DNA of 64,000 bases from Diorhabda sublineata (taxonomy: Eukaryota; Arthropoda; Insecta; Coleoptera; Chrysomelidae): NCBI RefSeq assembly GCF_026230105.1, contig NC_079474.1, positions 30,704,294 through 30,768,293 on the forward strand, read 5' to 3'. Shown here piece after piece: positions 25,538-35,330 of the stretch (within the stretch, counting starts at the first letter, position 1; each line of letters starts with the position of its first letter). The translations under genes and the position numbers were made by a program. A model generated the notes under the pieces. It was not told the DNA's origin. It worked only from the letters and a program-made list of their open reading frames with translations, and ran no database searches.

Positions 25538-27254
25538 TTAGTGACTTATTTGGCTTTGTTTTTTGTTTGACAGTAATTGTATATTTGGATCAAGCTTCGT
25601 AACACACAGCTTCAATTGATCCTCTAAATGTGTATCTGTAATTTGCGTTCTTAAAATTGTTTTTATTTTTGACATGAGAGAAAAAGTTGTCTCGCAACAG
25701 TAGGTACTTCTGAAGCAGGAAAGTAAACGGCGAGCATGTTCTCGAAGGCATGGATATTCAACAGCATTTTTCCAGAGTTATATGGGGATCCTTTTTAGCG
25801 CTAAAAAGGGATTTGATGATAATATCTTCCCCAAAGTTAATTAATTCCATTTGTAGTTCTGCAGGAGCCTCGGATATATCTATTAAATGTGGTTCAAATG
25901 CCAGTTTCATAGTAGGAGTGTGCTCGTCAAAATCAGAAAATCTATTAGTATACTCTTCTATTAAACAATCCAAGACACCTACATATTCATAAATTATTTT
26001 ATTTTCACAGTTCTACTCATTTAAAATTTTAGCTAGTTCCGGGAAGTATTGTGCAGATATTTCCGATCGACAAAGCAATGTTTTGAAAAATGATAATTTT
26101 TTTCTAAACGCTTGGATCTTTTGGCACATTTCATAAATATACCTCGTTTCACCTTGCAGGCAAATATTCAAATTGTTTTGTTTTGTCATCATATCAGACA
26201 AAAATGCAAGGTTTCTGAGAAATACTTCATCTGATAGATCACATTGTTTTCGTTGTTCTTGATAAAAGTTTAAAATTTGTCGTCGTGAAGACAAAAATTT
26301 TATCAAAACTTGACCTGTTGAAAGGCAGCGAACCTTGCAGTAGTATGGTAGATCAACACTATACGTTTCCTCTTCTAAAGAGGGCATCTGCCGAAATTCA
26401 CGATGACGCATTGCATTTACGCGAATATAGTTGACAATGGTAATAGTTCTATCCAGAGTGTCTTGCAAAATGGTAGATTTTGCGCAAAGATTTTGCTGAT
26501 GCAAAATGCAGTGAAATGATATCAATTTTTTCAAGTTTAAGTTTTCCTTTTTTAACAAAGCAACGAATTCTTCTTTTTTGCCTCTCATGGAAGGTGCGCC
26601 ATTGGTGACTAAATTACTGACATTCAATTGTAATTTATTACATACTTCTTTTTAAAGTTTTTGAAAATATCGGCTCCGCGAGTGCTTCCAGTTAGTGTAC
26701 CCAACGCAAGTAGTTCTTCGCAACATTGAAAATCTTCAGTAATAGTACGAATAAAATATAAAACTTGTGCCGAATCTGTTTTATCAGTGCTTTCATCTGA
26801 AGCAATTGAAAAATAAACATCTTCATATTGTAAAATTGTATGAAGTTTTTTGCGCTAATTCGTGCTGTCGACCTGTTACAGTTCTTCTGGAAAGAGGTAA
26901 TTGTTTGTATTTGTCGACATTTCTTGGATCTAGCATACTCACTGCTTCATCAATGTCACTAAATTGTTTACCCCTTTTTCCAAGTATCCAAGTATATGTG
27001 ATATTTTATACGTAACAGTAACTGCAGCGCAATTTTGATTTACAAAGGCACTAAAAGATGCCTGCTTTTGATTTATATTCTTTACGAGTCAAGTAGTGTG
27101 TATTTGCATTCGCTTTTTTGAAAGTACTTAAAACTGTATCGCACAACAAACCCATCATTTTACCTTTCTCAGCAGTAAAGAAAAAATCTTACTCCTATTC
27201 TACATTAAATTATCTGTTTTCATCACCTAATTTTCTTCTCTTGCTATTTGACAT
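25538..27254 (-). pseudogene. hAT transposase, GTF2IRD2/ZBED-like
   Basis: About 570 codons from the ATG at 27254 (MSNSKRRKLGDENR) to the TAA at 25538. Order: N-terminal basic part; a remnant zinc-finger-like region (GKMMGLLCDTVLSTFKKANA, NTHYLTRKEY); linker (PLSRRTVTGRQHELA); catalytic block FSIASDESTDKTDSAQVLYF with the first Asp; then LVTNGAPSMRGKKEEFV, where the family has TDGAPSM, so the second catalytic Asp reads Asn; FHCILHQQNLCAKS; CDLSDEVFLRNLAFLSDM; NLNICLQGE; and the C-terminal dimerisation domain (ETTFSLMSKIKTILRTQITD, DQLKLCVTKLDPNIQ). Damage includes two stops and a TAG near the N-terminus (27190-27215), frameshifts at about 26650, 26835 and 26985, and a stop region near 25990-26015. 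Host genes such as GTF2IRD2 derive from this family, but here the flanking terminal repeats show it is the transposon itself. Confidence 0.9.
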
Positions 27255-28007
27255 GATGGATAAAAAACGAATATCAAATAATATCTTTAACAAAGTGTAT
27301 ACTTTCTAGAAATACAATAAAACCGTGTAACTGTTATAAGCATGCACTGTTAACTACAGTTTGCTGAAGATCGCAACAGGGAAGCGTTGAGAGATGCGAG
27401 TCAGAGAAGCCAAAGCAAGTTGTGACACTCAAATGGGAGATCTGAAACCGAGTTTTGTTTACTTCTTAGACAAGGTAGTTGGCGCTGCTAGCGCTAATTT
27501 AATTTTTTTTGCAAAGACAATCAGCTGACTACTGAATTGCTCTGTGTAATCGATGATGCAACCAATCAATATCGATGTAAACATATCGTCTGCTAACATG
27601 TGGCTGCTCTGTATGACAAATTTTGTAAATAGTATTTTGTAATTTTAATTTATTTTCAAATAAATATTACATAGAACATTATTCGTTTCTTTATATTTAT
27701 GTAAATTACATAAACATTGTGGAATTTTCAGTGAAGTGAAAAATTATTTATTTGGATATAAAACCAACATTTCGGCAATACTCTGAGAAAAGCATAATTG
27801 ATTTCTGGAACTCTGAAATCTCCGAATAAATAATTTTTCTCTTACCTGAAAATTCTACAATTTCTTAATTCCCAATATTCCTTCTAAGAAAAAAAAAATA
27901 AGAAAAAACACACACACACAGATAAGCCGGCTTTTCTTCGTTTAGTTCATTCTTATTGCAACTTGGGGGCACTGAAAACTGTTTAAAAAAATAACATTAA
28001 GTGTCCA

Positions 28008-28071
28008 AGTCTGAAACGGATAGTCTGTAGGCCAGAGCCTCGCTCATGCCTGCTAGGATCCGTTTCAGACT
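28008..28071. repeat. 14-bp perfect inverted repeat inside the hAT right end
   Basis: AGTCTGAAACGGAT (28008-28021) and its exact complement ATCCGTTTCAGACT (28058-28071) flank a 36-bp spacer, so they could form a hairpin. It lies 166 bp inside the hAT right terminus. Subterminal repeats in hAT elements can bind transposase; that role here is an inference. Confidence 0.7.
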
Positions 28072-28237
28072 AGTATTCTGACGTCATGTTACAATATGAC
28101 TGTCTTTGGCGGGATTTTTCGCGCAAATGTCATGGCGTTGATGTACAATAGTTGTTTGAAACGAACTCTACCATTTTGTACTATCTGGCAAAGGGCCGCA
28201 CAAGAATCTCGTGGAGGCCGCAGGTTCCCCACTTATG

Positions 28238-28245
28238 CACTAGAT
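28238..28245. repeat. hAT target-site duplication, right copy
   Basis: CACTAGAT directly follows the hAT right terminus and matches the left copy CTCTAGAT at 7 of 8 positions. Confidence 0.8.
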
Positions 28246-28852
28246 CATTAGTTGCAGGGACTATTTGTAGCTGTAACAGGTTAAGTTAGGTTCCTCTCGT
28301 TAAATTTCCGTCGAAACAGAAAGCGCCTATAATATGATCCCCTAGGATACCTGGGGAATAGAGTATGATACTTTCGAAACAGTCGAGGGATTCGTTGGAT
28401 CCATATCTGACTTTTTGACGATTTATATGATCAATTTCATCAGTTTCATCGGAAAAATAAATATGTCTTAAGTAATCTGAATCTTATTAAACATTATCAT
28501 CTATACTTTTACAATACGTACTGGTATCGTCGATCTGGATCACACGCCATTTCCACTTTATATGGATGGTAGTATTGTTCTTTTAATTGTTTCGTATTCG
28601 ATTGCAACATTTCTACTTAAACGGGATGGATTTACTCCAAATTGAGACAAAAAATCCACTCGATTTTCTAGCATCCAGTTCATTGTTTTTGAAAGAACCA
28701 GTTTCAAAGAATTTTATAACAAGTAGTTCATAGTAATGTCGATCAATTGGGCGACCTGGAAAACGTTCATTCTCATGGTAATGGTAATTTCTAGTTTTTT
28801 CTACTAAACCACGAGGCTGTACCATTTTGATTGTTGTGAATAGAAAATCCAT
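28246..28852 (-). pseudogene. DUF4817-type transposase, N-terminal and central part
   Basis: Reading the minus strand from 28852, the N-terminal helix-turn-helix appears as NERFPGRPIDRHYYELLVIK and FFETGSFKNNEL, then SQFGVNPSRLSRNVAIEYE, YYHPYKVEMACDPDRRYQYV (the linker with the HPYK motif), FSDETDEIDHINRQKVRYGS (first catalytic Asp in SDE), SPGILGDHIIGAFCFDGNLT and YLNLLQLQIVPATNDLV, where the hAT insertion cuts the gene. The family order is matched throughout. Frameshifts near 28610 and 28490 and a stop before the last block show decay. The rest of the gene resumes at 25278 on the far side of the hAT. Confidence 0.8.
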
Positions 28853-29149
28853 GCAAGTGTTAATTTTACATCTTTCTTTTTAATATTATTCACAATCAAT
28901 TACGGATAAATTTTTGGTTTTTTGAAATCTATCAAAACCTGAGACAGGCCAACTAGATTTTTGAGAAAGTGATCTAACCACGGTACATTCTACATGTACG
29001 AAACAGGAAAAAATCGGTATAAGGATAAAAATCAGATAATTTATATCGAGTAATCAAAATTAAAGCAAAACCAGTGGAACTGTTTGTATTGTTATTTGCA
29101 AAGAATCTTAAATCAAAAAATAAACAAAGTGTGATGAATTTTTGAGTTC

Positions 29150-29305
29150 TGTTTTTCAAACCCTCTCCATTGAAGTATCGTCCGACCCCACTTGCTATTT
29201 AAAAAATCTGAGAGGGTAGCTATCATGGATGGAGGGTGACAAATTTTTGTATGTTATAAAAAAAATAAACTGAGATTCCCAGTGGGGGCGAGACTTATTA
29301 TTCCA
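29150..29305 (-). repeat. Right long terminal inverted repeat
   Basis: This is the partner of the arm at 24680-24870. Its complement reads CGCCCCCACTGGGAATCTCA at the outer side and TAGCAAGTGGGGTCGGACGA then GAGAGGGTTTGAAAA at the inner side. Confidence 0.65.
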
Positions 29306-30770
29306 ACAGTATAATATACACTGTATATGAGTCTTACTGATTGTTAGAGTTTACAACGTTCATTCACAGTGGAAGTTATGATAATTACGAGATTTTGAAT
29401 ATGAATATGATAAGAAGACATAGAACGAGAGAGTTCTAAAAAATGAGATGGAACAAAATCAAGGGAAAGAATAGTAAACGCATGGAAGACGAATAAAAGA
29501 AAAAAAATAGTAAACGTCAAATTATTTTCGAACAGTAACTTCATTCCAAAGGATTCAACGATGCTGAAAATATTATGTTATCTCAAAAAATCAAACTTCA
29601 ATAATATTCTCTATTCTTTCAAATTCACACGTTCAAAACAAACGCTCATAAATTTACGGACATTGCTTTTTCTATGCGACGTATCGTTATTGAAAGCACA
29701 TGTTGTATATCCACAGTTGAAAGAATGCGACCTTTATTTTAAAGAATCCTTTTAGGACGCAATCATAAATTTTTATAGATACCTACACGTTGTTTTTTAC
29801 GTCGATATTGAACGGTACTCTAAATGAAGCGGATATTTCTAAAAGTGTTCGCATATTGAGCCCTTTATCAAACTGGAAATACCAACGCTTTGGTAAATAA
29901 AGGCTTTCATACATTTCTGCGATAAGTCCGCAATTGTTTGGTGTTTATTTTCCAGAAATACTGGCTCGAAAATGAATTAATTGTTCAACAGAACTCGTAT
30001 AAAACTCAACCTCACTAAATGAAAAATTTTTAAAATAAACATCAAGATAGTATTTTATGCAACGATCAATTAATAATAGATATTAACATATAAGAGTAAG
30101 TGTATAACATGAAAATGTATTTTCTATTCCCGTTCTGAAATTGGAAAGCTAATTAATGCCCGTTTTTAGTTGGATTTACTTAAATCCAGATGTATTCATA
30201 TTATTCTGTCCACATTCCTCAATCTTTCACATTGATGGAATTTCATCCACCGTATTTGTTTAGGGTAATATCACGCCACCATCCACCAATATAATCGTTT
30301 CTTTCCTCCCTAAATTGTAGATAACGCATGTTGACACTGCTTTTAAGATCGAAAATAACAATTAAAAAAAGATATCGATTGTTCTGGATGATGACTCTTG
30401 CCTGACTTGGTTTTATACTTAACTTACCATTCTTGGGTGGTAATAATTGATACCATATAACTACTAATATAAACTATTAATCATTCATTTCAATAAAAGC
30501 GTCAAACTAACAAATATTTATTAAAATTGAGTAATATTAAGTGAATAATCATAGTATATATATAAATTAATAAATTTATGTCAAGAATAATTCTTGTCAT
30601 AAGTATGAAATTAATAATGTAAAAATTATTGTCTCTACACGAATTACTACAAACTTTGCATTCGATCTGAGTTTGATTTCCAGTCCAGGATCAGTGTGAA
30701 TGATGTTTTCGATTACTGAAAATCATTTACTTTCCATTATTTCACAACTTTTTTAATAAACTACTACTAA
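29306..30770. other. Intergenic, nothing supported
   Basis: No recognised coding or element signals. Short frames at 29344-29544 and 29561-29755 are not recognised. Confidence 0.4.
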
Positions 30771-30775
30771 TAAAC

Positions 30776-30845
30776 TGGTGGAGCTCTGAGCGCGTCACCA
30801 ACAGGACTAGTTTCGATTCCTATTCCCGGTCGACCTAATTTTTTT
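30776..30845 (+). repeat. tRNA-derived SINE-like segment
   Basis: GTGGAGCTCTGAGCGCG resembles a tRNA D-arm and A box, and GTTTCGATTCC about 25 bases later resembles the B box (GGTTCGANTCC), followed by a T-rich run. The A-to-B distance and the missing acceptor and anticodon arms argue against a working tRNA gene. A tRNA-derived SINE head is my best reading, but it rests on these two boxes alone. Confidence 0.3.
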
Positions 30846-31089
30846 TACCAAAAATTACTCACTAAGTCGTTTTCAATTCCTTTATTCTCTATTTCCCTCT
30901 TCACCTACATCGGTCATAGTTTCTCATCATTAATAATATTCGTATCCCAAGAATTATTTTCTACTTTTTAATTCGATTATTTATCAAAGAATGTGATTCA
31001 GTTTTTTTGAACTTTTTTGCTATTTTATCACAAAAGATTTTATTACACTAAAGTTTTTTTATTTGAAAAGCAAGCACAAAAAGGTAAAC

Positions 31090-31790
31090 CCTATTACACT
31101 AGAGTAGTTCGAGTGGTGCCTGCCGCGAGGACATACCTGTGGATACGGATCTTGACTTCTGTATGTAGTATTGTTCGGGACGTGCCTTGGTAGCTAATTC
31201 TACAGGTTTGTACTCTTCCAAAGAAAAAAGTCTTGATAAACTGACCGTTTACAGGTATACTCGGTGTTCATGAGCTACGTCTGCCTATCGACTAGGTCTT
31301 AGAAATAGGTGAGATTATGTTGGACAACTCAGAAGAGCATCTGTCGTGTTAGTATCGGTAAAACAATATCAGATTAACGACCTTTCTTCTATGCTCTGAG
31401 TCGTCTAAGTTTCTGGTCAATTCTGGCTCACCTATAAGTCAAATTGCTCTTTTATGCATACTAAAAGTTTGCTTGGAACCGAGCTCTAAGTGTGCGAGAA
31501 ATACTCCAAAGATGGACGAATTTGGGCATTTTAGCGAACTAGAAGCTGTGAAGGAGTATATGGCTTTTTGATCGTAAAGAGGGCTCAAAGTTTTTGAGAA
31601 GCTACCTTTGCTAAATCGGCCACGTAACTATGCTAGGACATGTTGCTTCCAACATCAACACCCAACAAGCGAATTTGCGGTGATGGTGATATTTTATGTC
31701 CCGATAGGATCTCAGCTGTAGTACCAGAAGCTTCTTTGTAAAAACAGCAGCATGGAGCTTTTATGCATTAAGCTGAATAAAATTGCTTCC
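31090..31790 (-). pseudogene. Non-LTR reverse transcriptase, C-terminal part
   Basis: The minus strand reads AAVFTKKASGTTAEILSGHK-like, then SPSPQIRLLGVDVGSNMS, SYVADLAKVASQKL, PYTPSQLLV, AQIRPSLEYFSH, LGSKQTFSMHKRAI, LIGEPELTRNLDDSEHRRKV, LILFYRY-HDRCSSELSNII and finally YQDSFFLKSTNLWN-like and PRHVPNNTTYRSQDPYP. This matches the thumb/C-terminal part of a common arthropod non-LTR RT, whose family blocks are Q.RAIRLIGDP.LT..LDSLAHRRKV..LSLFYRY.HGRCSSEL and a final LWNSLP. The palm with the YADD box is not present. At least four stops or frame changes interrupt it. I read it as Jockey/CR1-like; the clade is uncertain. Confidence 0.8.
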
Positions 31791-32439
31791 TCTCTAGTTC
31801 AAAATTTTTTTTCAAGATTGCTATCAATTTTAGTGATCTGTTGCTGCCTACTAATATGGGTGTTAGCCGAATTTTTAATTTGTTTTGAAACTTATTCGAA
31901 GATATTGGTTTCTTAATTATCCCTAGAAGCGTATTTCTTAGTGTTATAAACTGTATTCTATTTTTCACTCGTCATTTCAATTTGCTATTTTAAACCGTCT
32001 GCAGTATGTACAGATGTATTGATGGTTGCATCTCGGTTATGTAACTTTATAACTGTGAGTTAACTTTATATCTCTTACTAATAATATGATAATAATATAA
32101 TATAATTAGTATAAAGAGATATTATTATCAAATTATCCCATTATTTTCAGTCTTTGACAAGTATGCAAGGTTCAGATTAAATATGATCAATCAAAATAAG
32201 CCAAAGTTGATGTCGAAAATCCAGTTAAGCACATTCAAACATAATAGTGCAAATAATCAAATCGTGTTAAAAACTGTCTAAAAAATATATTTACTAATCT
32301 CAAATTTTATTGCCACCACTTGTAGGATAAATAACTATTGTGTAATCATAAAATTGTGTAATTTTTGCCCGTGGTGTTTTTCCATAAATTCTAATATAAT
32401 CAAAACGAAATATTTGAAAAAATTAACATTATCAAATTT

Positions 32440-32548
32440 AATTACCCCAAAAACCAAGCAGCGTATGGGTAGGGATCGAAACATGACCCTAGAAATACAT
32501 AAATTTCAAAACCTGCCGTTTACACCGCTGGGTTACGGCTTCTCGCAT
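32440..32548 (-). repeat. tRNA-derived SINE-like segment
   Basis: On the minus strand GTAACCCAGCGGTGTAAACG fits an A box, and GTTTCGATCCCTACCC about 45 bases downstream fits a B box. The promoter spacing is as in a tRNA gene, but I could not fold a full cloverleaf. A SINE head derived from a tRNA, read away from 32548, is the likeliest explanation. Confidence 0.4.
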
Positions 32549-32939
32549 ATTTAAGGAGAAAAATTACATTTAAAATTGAAAATGACTTATTCATTTAGGA
32601 AGTTATTTTTGCTAATTTGATGTAACAGCACATACTTTCAAATAAATGAGTTAATTATAAAATATGCCTAGAAAACTCCCAATTTCATCTATTAAAAACA
32701 TACTGCAATTTTTAATAATAAATTCTTGGAGTTTCCTTTTCATATGACTAATCATTTTCTTAATATTTGATCAAACCCCAAAGAATTTCTGTTAATTAAT
32801 TTACTGAAAAAGTTAAAACCCTTGGCTAGTTTCTAACCCAGTTATATTCTTCTCATAATAGGAGAAAGATAAATTGTCTACTTAATTGATGGTTTCCGTT
32901 CTGGAGAAAGTCAGTTTAAAATTCATAACAGCAAAGATT

Positions 32940-33523
32940 TACTGCGGAAAGACCCAAATGTCTTCTCAATTTTAAAGATTGTGCTGTAAGATGAATTGTA
33001 CAAGTACAATAAGGTGATATTTTCAAGATTAACGATAGTAGAAGAAACTCCATCAATACCGAGAAATATACGTATTTTAATATAGTAATAATATAGGAGA
33101 TTTTCATGGGAAGTAAAATGTAATTTGAAGTATATAGGATCGAAACATAATGGAATTTTTTAAATCGAGAAAATAGTGAATTTAAATAAGCCAATATGTA
33201 GTATTCAGAAAAGCTTATTATATACATTGAAAGCAGACAATTTTTTTTGAAATTGATCATATATCTCCATGGAATAAGAAAATTTAAAACAAGCAGTTGA
33301 CATTTACCCTGACGTTGTATCCAAACAATTGAAGAAGCTATCACCATAGGTATTTTGACATTATAACTGCAATATTCTGCTCTTTCCAATAAATCTTGTT
33401 CCTACAAATATTAAGCTGTAGGATGTGGTTATCCAGTTCCAAGCTTAGGTCGTGGCTACAAAGAAGCTTCTCGATCTTCATGAATGATACACAAGCTTCC
33501 TCGATTCGAATACTTATCTTCAA
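32940..33523 (-). pseudogene. Odorant-receptor-like gene fragment
   Basis: Two linked minus-strand frames resemble an insect odorant receptor (7tm_6; a seven-pass ion-channel subunit of sensory neurons). The first (33523-33345) gives RIEEACVSFMKIEKLLCSHD and ELDNHILQLNICRNKIYWKE, like the cytoplasmic helix before TM3, followed in a shifted frame by PMVIASSIVWIQRQ and a donor-like CAG/GTAAAT near 33307. The second (to about 32940) gives YILLPMKISYI, KYVYFSVLMEFLLLSLILKI and TIHLTAQSLKLRRHL, which fits the LP..P.....Y....YF......L..L......HLTAQFKILR.HL block around TM4. The frame change, the short TM3-TM4 loop and the absence of TM5-TM7 suggest a pseudogene or a partial gene. An RTE relic lies immediately upstream at 33549. 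Confidence 0.4.
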
Positions 33524-33548
33524 ATAGTAATCTAAGAAGTAGTTAATA

Positions 33549-33815
33549 CATACTTGTACCTAGGTAGTCATACCTCTCGACTCTTTCCACTCATTCGCCT
33601 TCCACATTGGGCGCATCAATCATATATTTGGTCCTCTTAACCGTTAAGTATCACACTATATTCTCGACTAACTTTGGCGTTATTATTCAACATGTTGCCT
33701 ATATCTTGCACGTTTTAGGTGAGAAGTACTGTGTCGTATGCATAGCGCAGATTGTTTAGTGGAATACCGTTATCTCTTGTTCTATCTGTATCATTTTCGA
33801 GGGTTCGGTGAGGAT
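33549..33815 (-). pseudogene. RTE-like reverse transcriptase, YADD-box fragment
   Basis: The minus strand encodes RTLENDTDRTRDNGIPLNNL, RYAYDTVLLT (the RYADDTVLL catalytic box with one Asp changed to Tyr), NVQDIGNMLNNNAKVSREYS, then NVEGE-VERVERYDYLGTSM, matching the box-plus-YLG segment of RTE-type reverse transcriptases. The first Asp of the YADD pair is replaced, and two stops follow, so this copy is dead. It is truncated at both sides. It ends about 25 bases before the odorant-receptor-like fragment on the same strand. Confidence 0.8.
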
Positions 33816-35060
33816 TTTCACTGAATAGTCGTTAAAAAGTTGCTAATTTGCGATTAATTTATGCGTTATAGACATGTCATTGTTTGGTGATTTTTAATCA
33901 ATTTTTTTCGCTTAATTCAGTGATATAACTCGCATGCGAAAGTTTTGAAATACCTTGTATATAGGATTTGATATATGGACGATATGGAATTAAATTAATC
34001 CAATAATAGACGTTAATCCGTCAACTGTTTGTTAAGTAATTTCGAATATTTATCAAATAAAGTCCTCAATGTTTTTACGCCAGTAAGAAAATAAATGTTT
34101 TGACCCACTCTCTGGTAATATGACGATATTGATTGGTTATAAAACGTTAGTAGGGTCGAGAATAATCATTGTTGGTTACCTGAACGCAAGCAATCTAAAA
34201 TAAATGTCAAGTTGGGCAGAAAACATGATGTCGACGTCGAAATGATTAATCTGTAAGGAGTCGCGACTCTGGTTGGTGTTGTTTTCGTTTAGGGTTTTCA
34301 TTTTAGTCCACTCGTTTTCCTTGACGTTATTGATACTATGAATTAATTTAATTTAATTTTATGTTGATAGAACACTGATACTTCATTATGTTTATACACA
34401 AATGTCACGAGGTGATAAATCATTATTGGAAGCAGATAATTTATTAGCTTGAATGCTTTGATGATAAGACGATACATCTAGCTACGAAACTATCTAAAAA
34501 CGGTAGATTTTTTTCAAACAAAATCTACTATTTAACATCGTCTTGCGACCGTGTGACTGAAAACTTGCTAAACCTAATTCAGGTCTAGAAAAATTGTTAT
34601 TTGGAGCACTACAATGTAACATTCAAAATAGTAGAAGTGGAGCGCTTCCTACGTAATGCAATTCATTGAATTACCTCTCAACTATTTTGGAAGTACGTCC
34701 AGAAATATGAGTAATATATTAAAAACGAAAATGGTAGACAAGTCACAACAGAGGTAAATACCAATTTCAACCCGCTTGATCCTTGGTCTACGTCAATTTT
34801 GTTGGGCACCTAAATTGATGATTGAAAAAATGCTGTCTTCGTCGCAGGCCTGAAATAATCCTTAATCCATAACATGATAAAAAACTTAAAACATCGCTAT
34901 GAAGTCTATCTTCAGCGAGGAGGAACATATTAGTTCAGTATTATTTATTTCGGGCTCTTAGTATTCTAAATATGAAGGTTACGTCAAAATTGAACCACAA
35001 TGCCCTTTAAAAATAAGCCGATCACAACATCAAAATCAATATAACACTCGTAAACGAATG
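33816..35060. other. Intergenic, nothing supported
   Basis: AT-rich sequence with no recognised signals. Confidence 0.4.
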
Positions 35061-35066
35061 GGATGT

Positions 35067-35330
35067 GCACCATTACATTCCAAAATAACTATGATTGATT
35101 TTCTGGCCAGACACGAAACGAGAGCAACCGTATTCACCATATTTGGCTCCCTGTGATTTTTTTTTCTATTTAACACTTAAAAATCAGCTTCGAGGCTCGT
35201 GTCATGAATCCATTGAAGACATAAATAATAATTTGCTCAAGGCCAACCCATCTGAGGCTTACAACAAGTCTATGGCGTTGGTATGCTTGTATGGTCTAGA
35301 AAGGATGCTGTTTTAAAAGCGATTTATGAC
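35067..35330 (+). pseudogene. Mariner transposase, C-terminal fragment
   Basis: The plus strand reads APLHSKITMIDFLARHETRA, then, after a frame change, PYSPYLAPCDFFFYLTLKNQ, LRGSCHESIEDINNNLLKA and PSEAYNKSM. These match the mariner end DNAPAHS...DFLARHET, PPYSPDLAPCDFFLFPKLK..LRG..FESIEDI....L..LP.EAY.KC. The Asp of SPDLAP is Tyr here; the third catalytic Asp (CDFF) is kept. Only the last third of the protein is present. Sequence details set it apart from the three mariner relics between 14 and 24 kb. Confidence 0.8.

Larger units (their letters stand above)
25287..28237 (-). mobile_element. hAT transposon (GTF2IRD2/ZBED-like), complete ends
   Basis: The element is 2,951 bp. It starts CAGAGGTGGGGAACCT and ends with the sequence whose reverse complement is CATAAGTGGGGAACCT: matching terminal repeats with TGGGGAACCT shared exactly, of the form seen in Charlie/ZBED-type hAT elements. 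Both subtermini contain GGCCGC/GGCCACA words, typical of this group. Flanks carry the 8-bp duplication. The single gene is a transposase read on the minus strand (25538-27254), now disrupted. About 980 bp lie between the gene start and the right end, including a (CA)n run near 27908-27920 and a 14-bp inverted repeat. It could have moved only with a transposase supplied by another copy. Confidence 0.9.
24680..29305 (-). mobile_element. DUF4817-type DNA transposon, split by a hAT insertion
   Basis: An outer element of roughly 1.7 kb carries a minus-strand DDE transposase and long imperfect terminal inverted repeats (left about 24680-24870, right about 29150-29305). A 2,951-bp hAT element sits inside it at 25287-28237. 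Removing the hAT and one target copy joins the two transposase parts in the correct order: N-terminus to mid-domain at 28852-28246, C-terminus at 25278-24966. The outer element must therefore be older than the hAT insertion. Its outer limits are set only from similarity of the two arms; I could not identify a target-site duplication with certainty. Confidence 0.75.

Noticed and set aside
27905..27922. (CA)n microsatellite
   Set aside because: Only about six units inside the hAT element; mentioned there but not informative on its own.
30776..30845. tRNA gene
   Set aside because: A-box- and B-box-like words are present, but no acceptor stem, anticodon loop or correct spacing; kept only as a SINE candidate.
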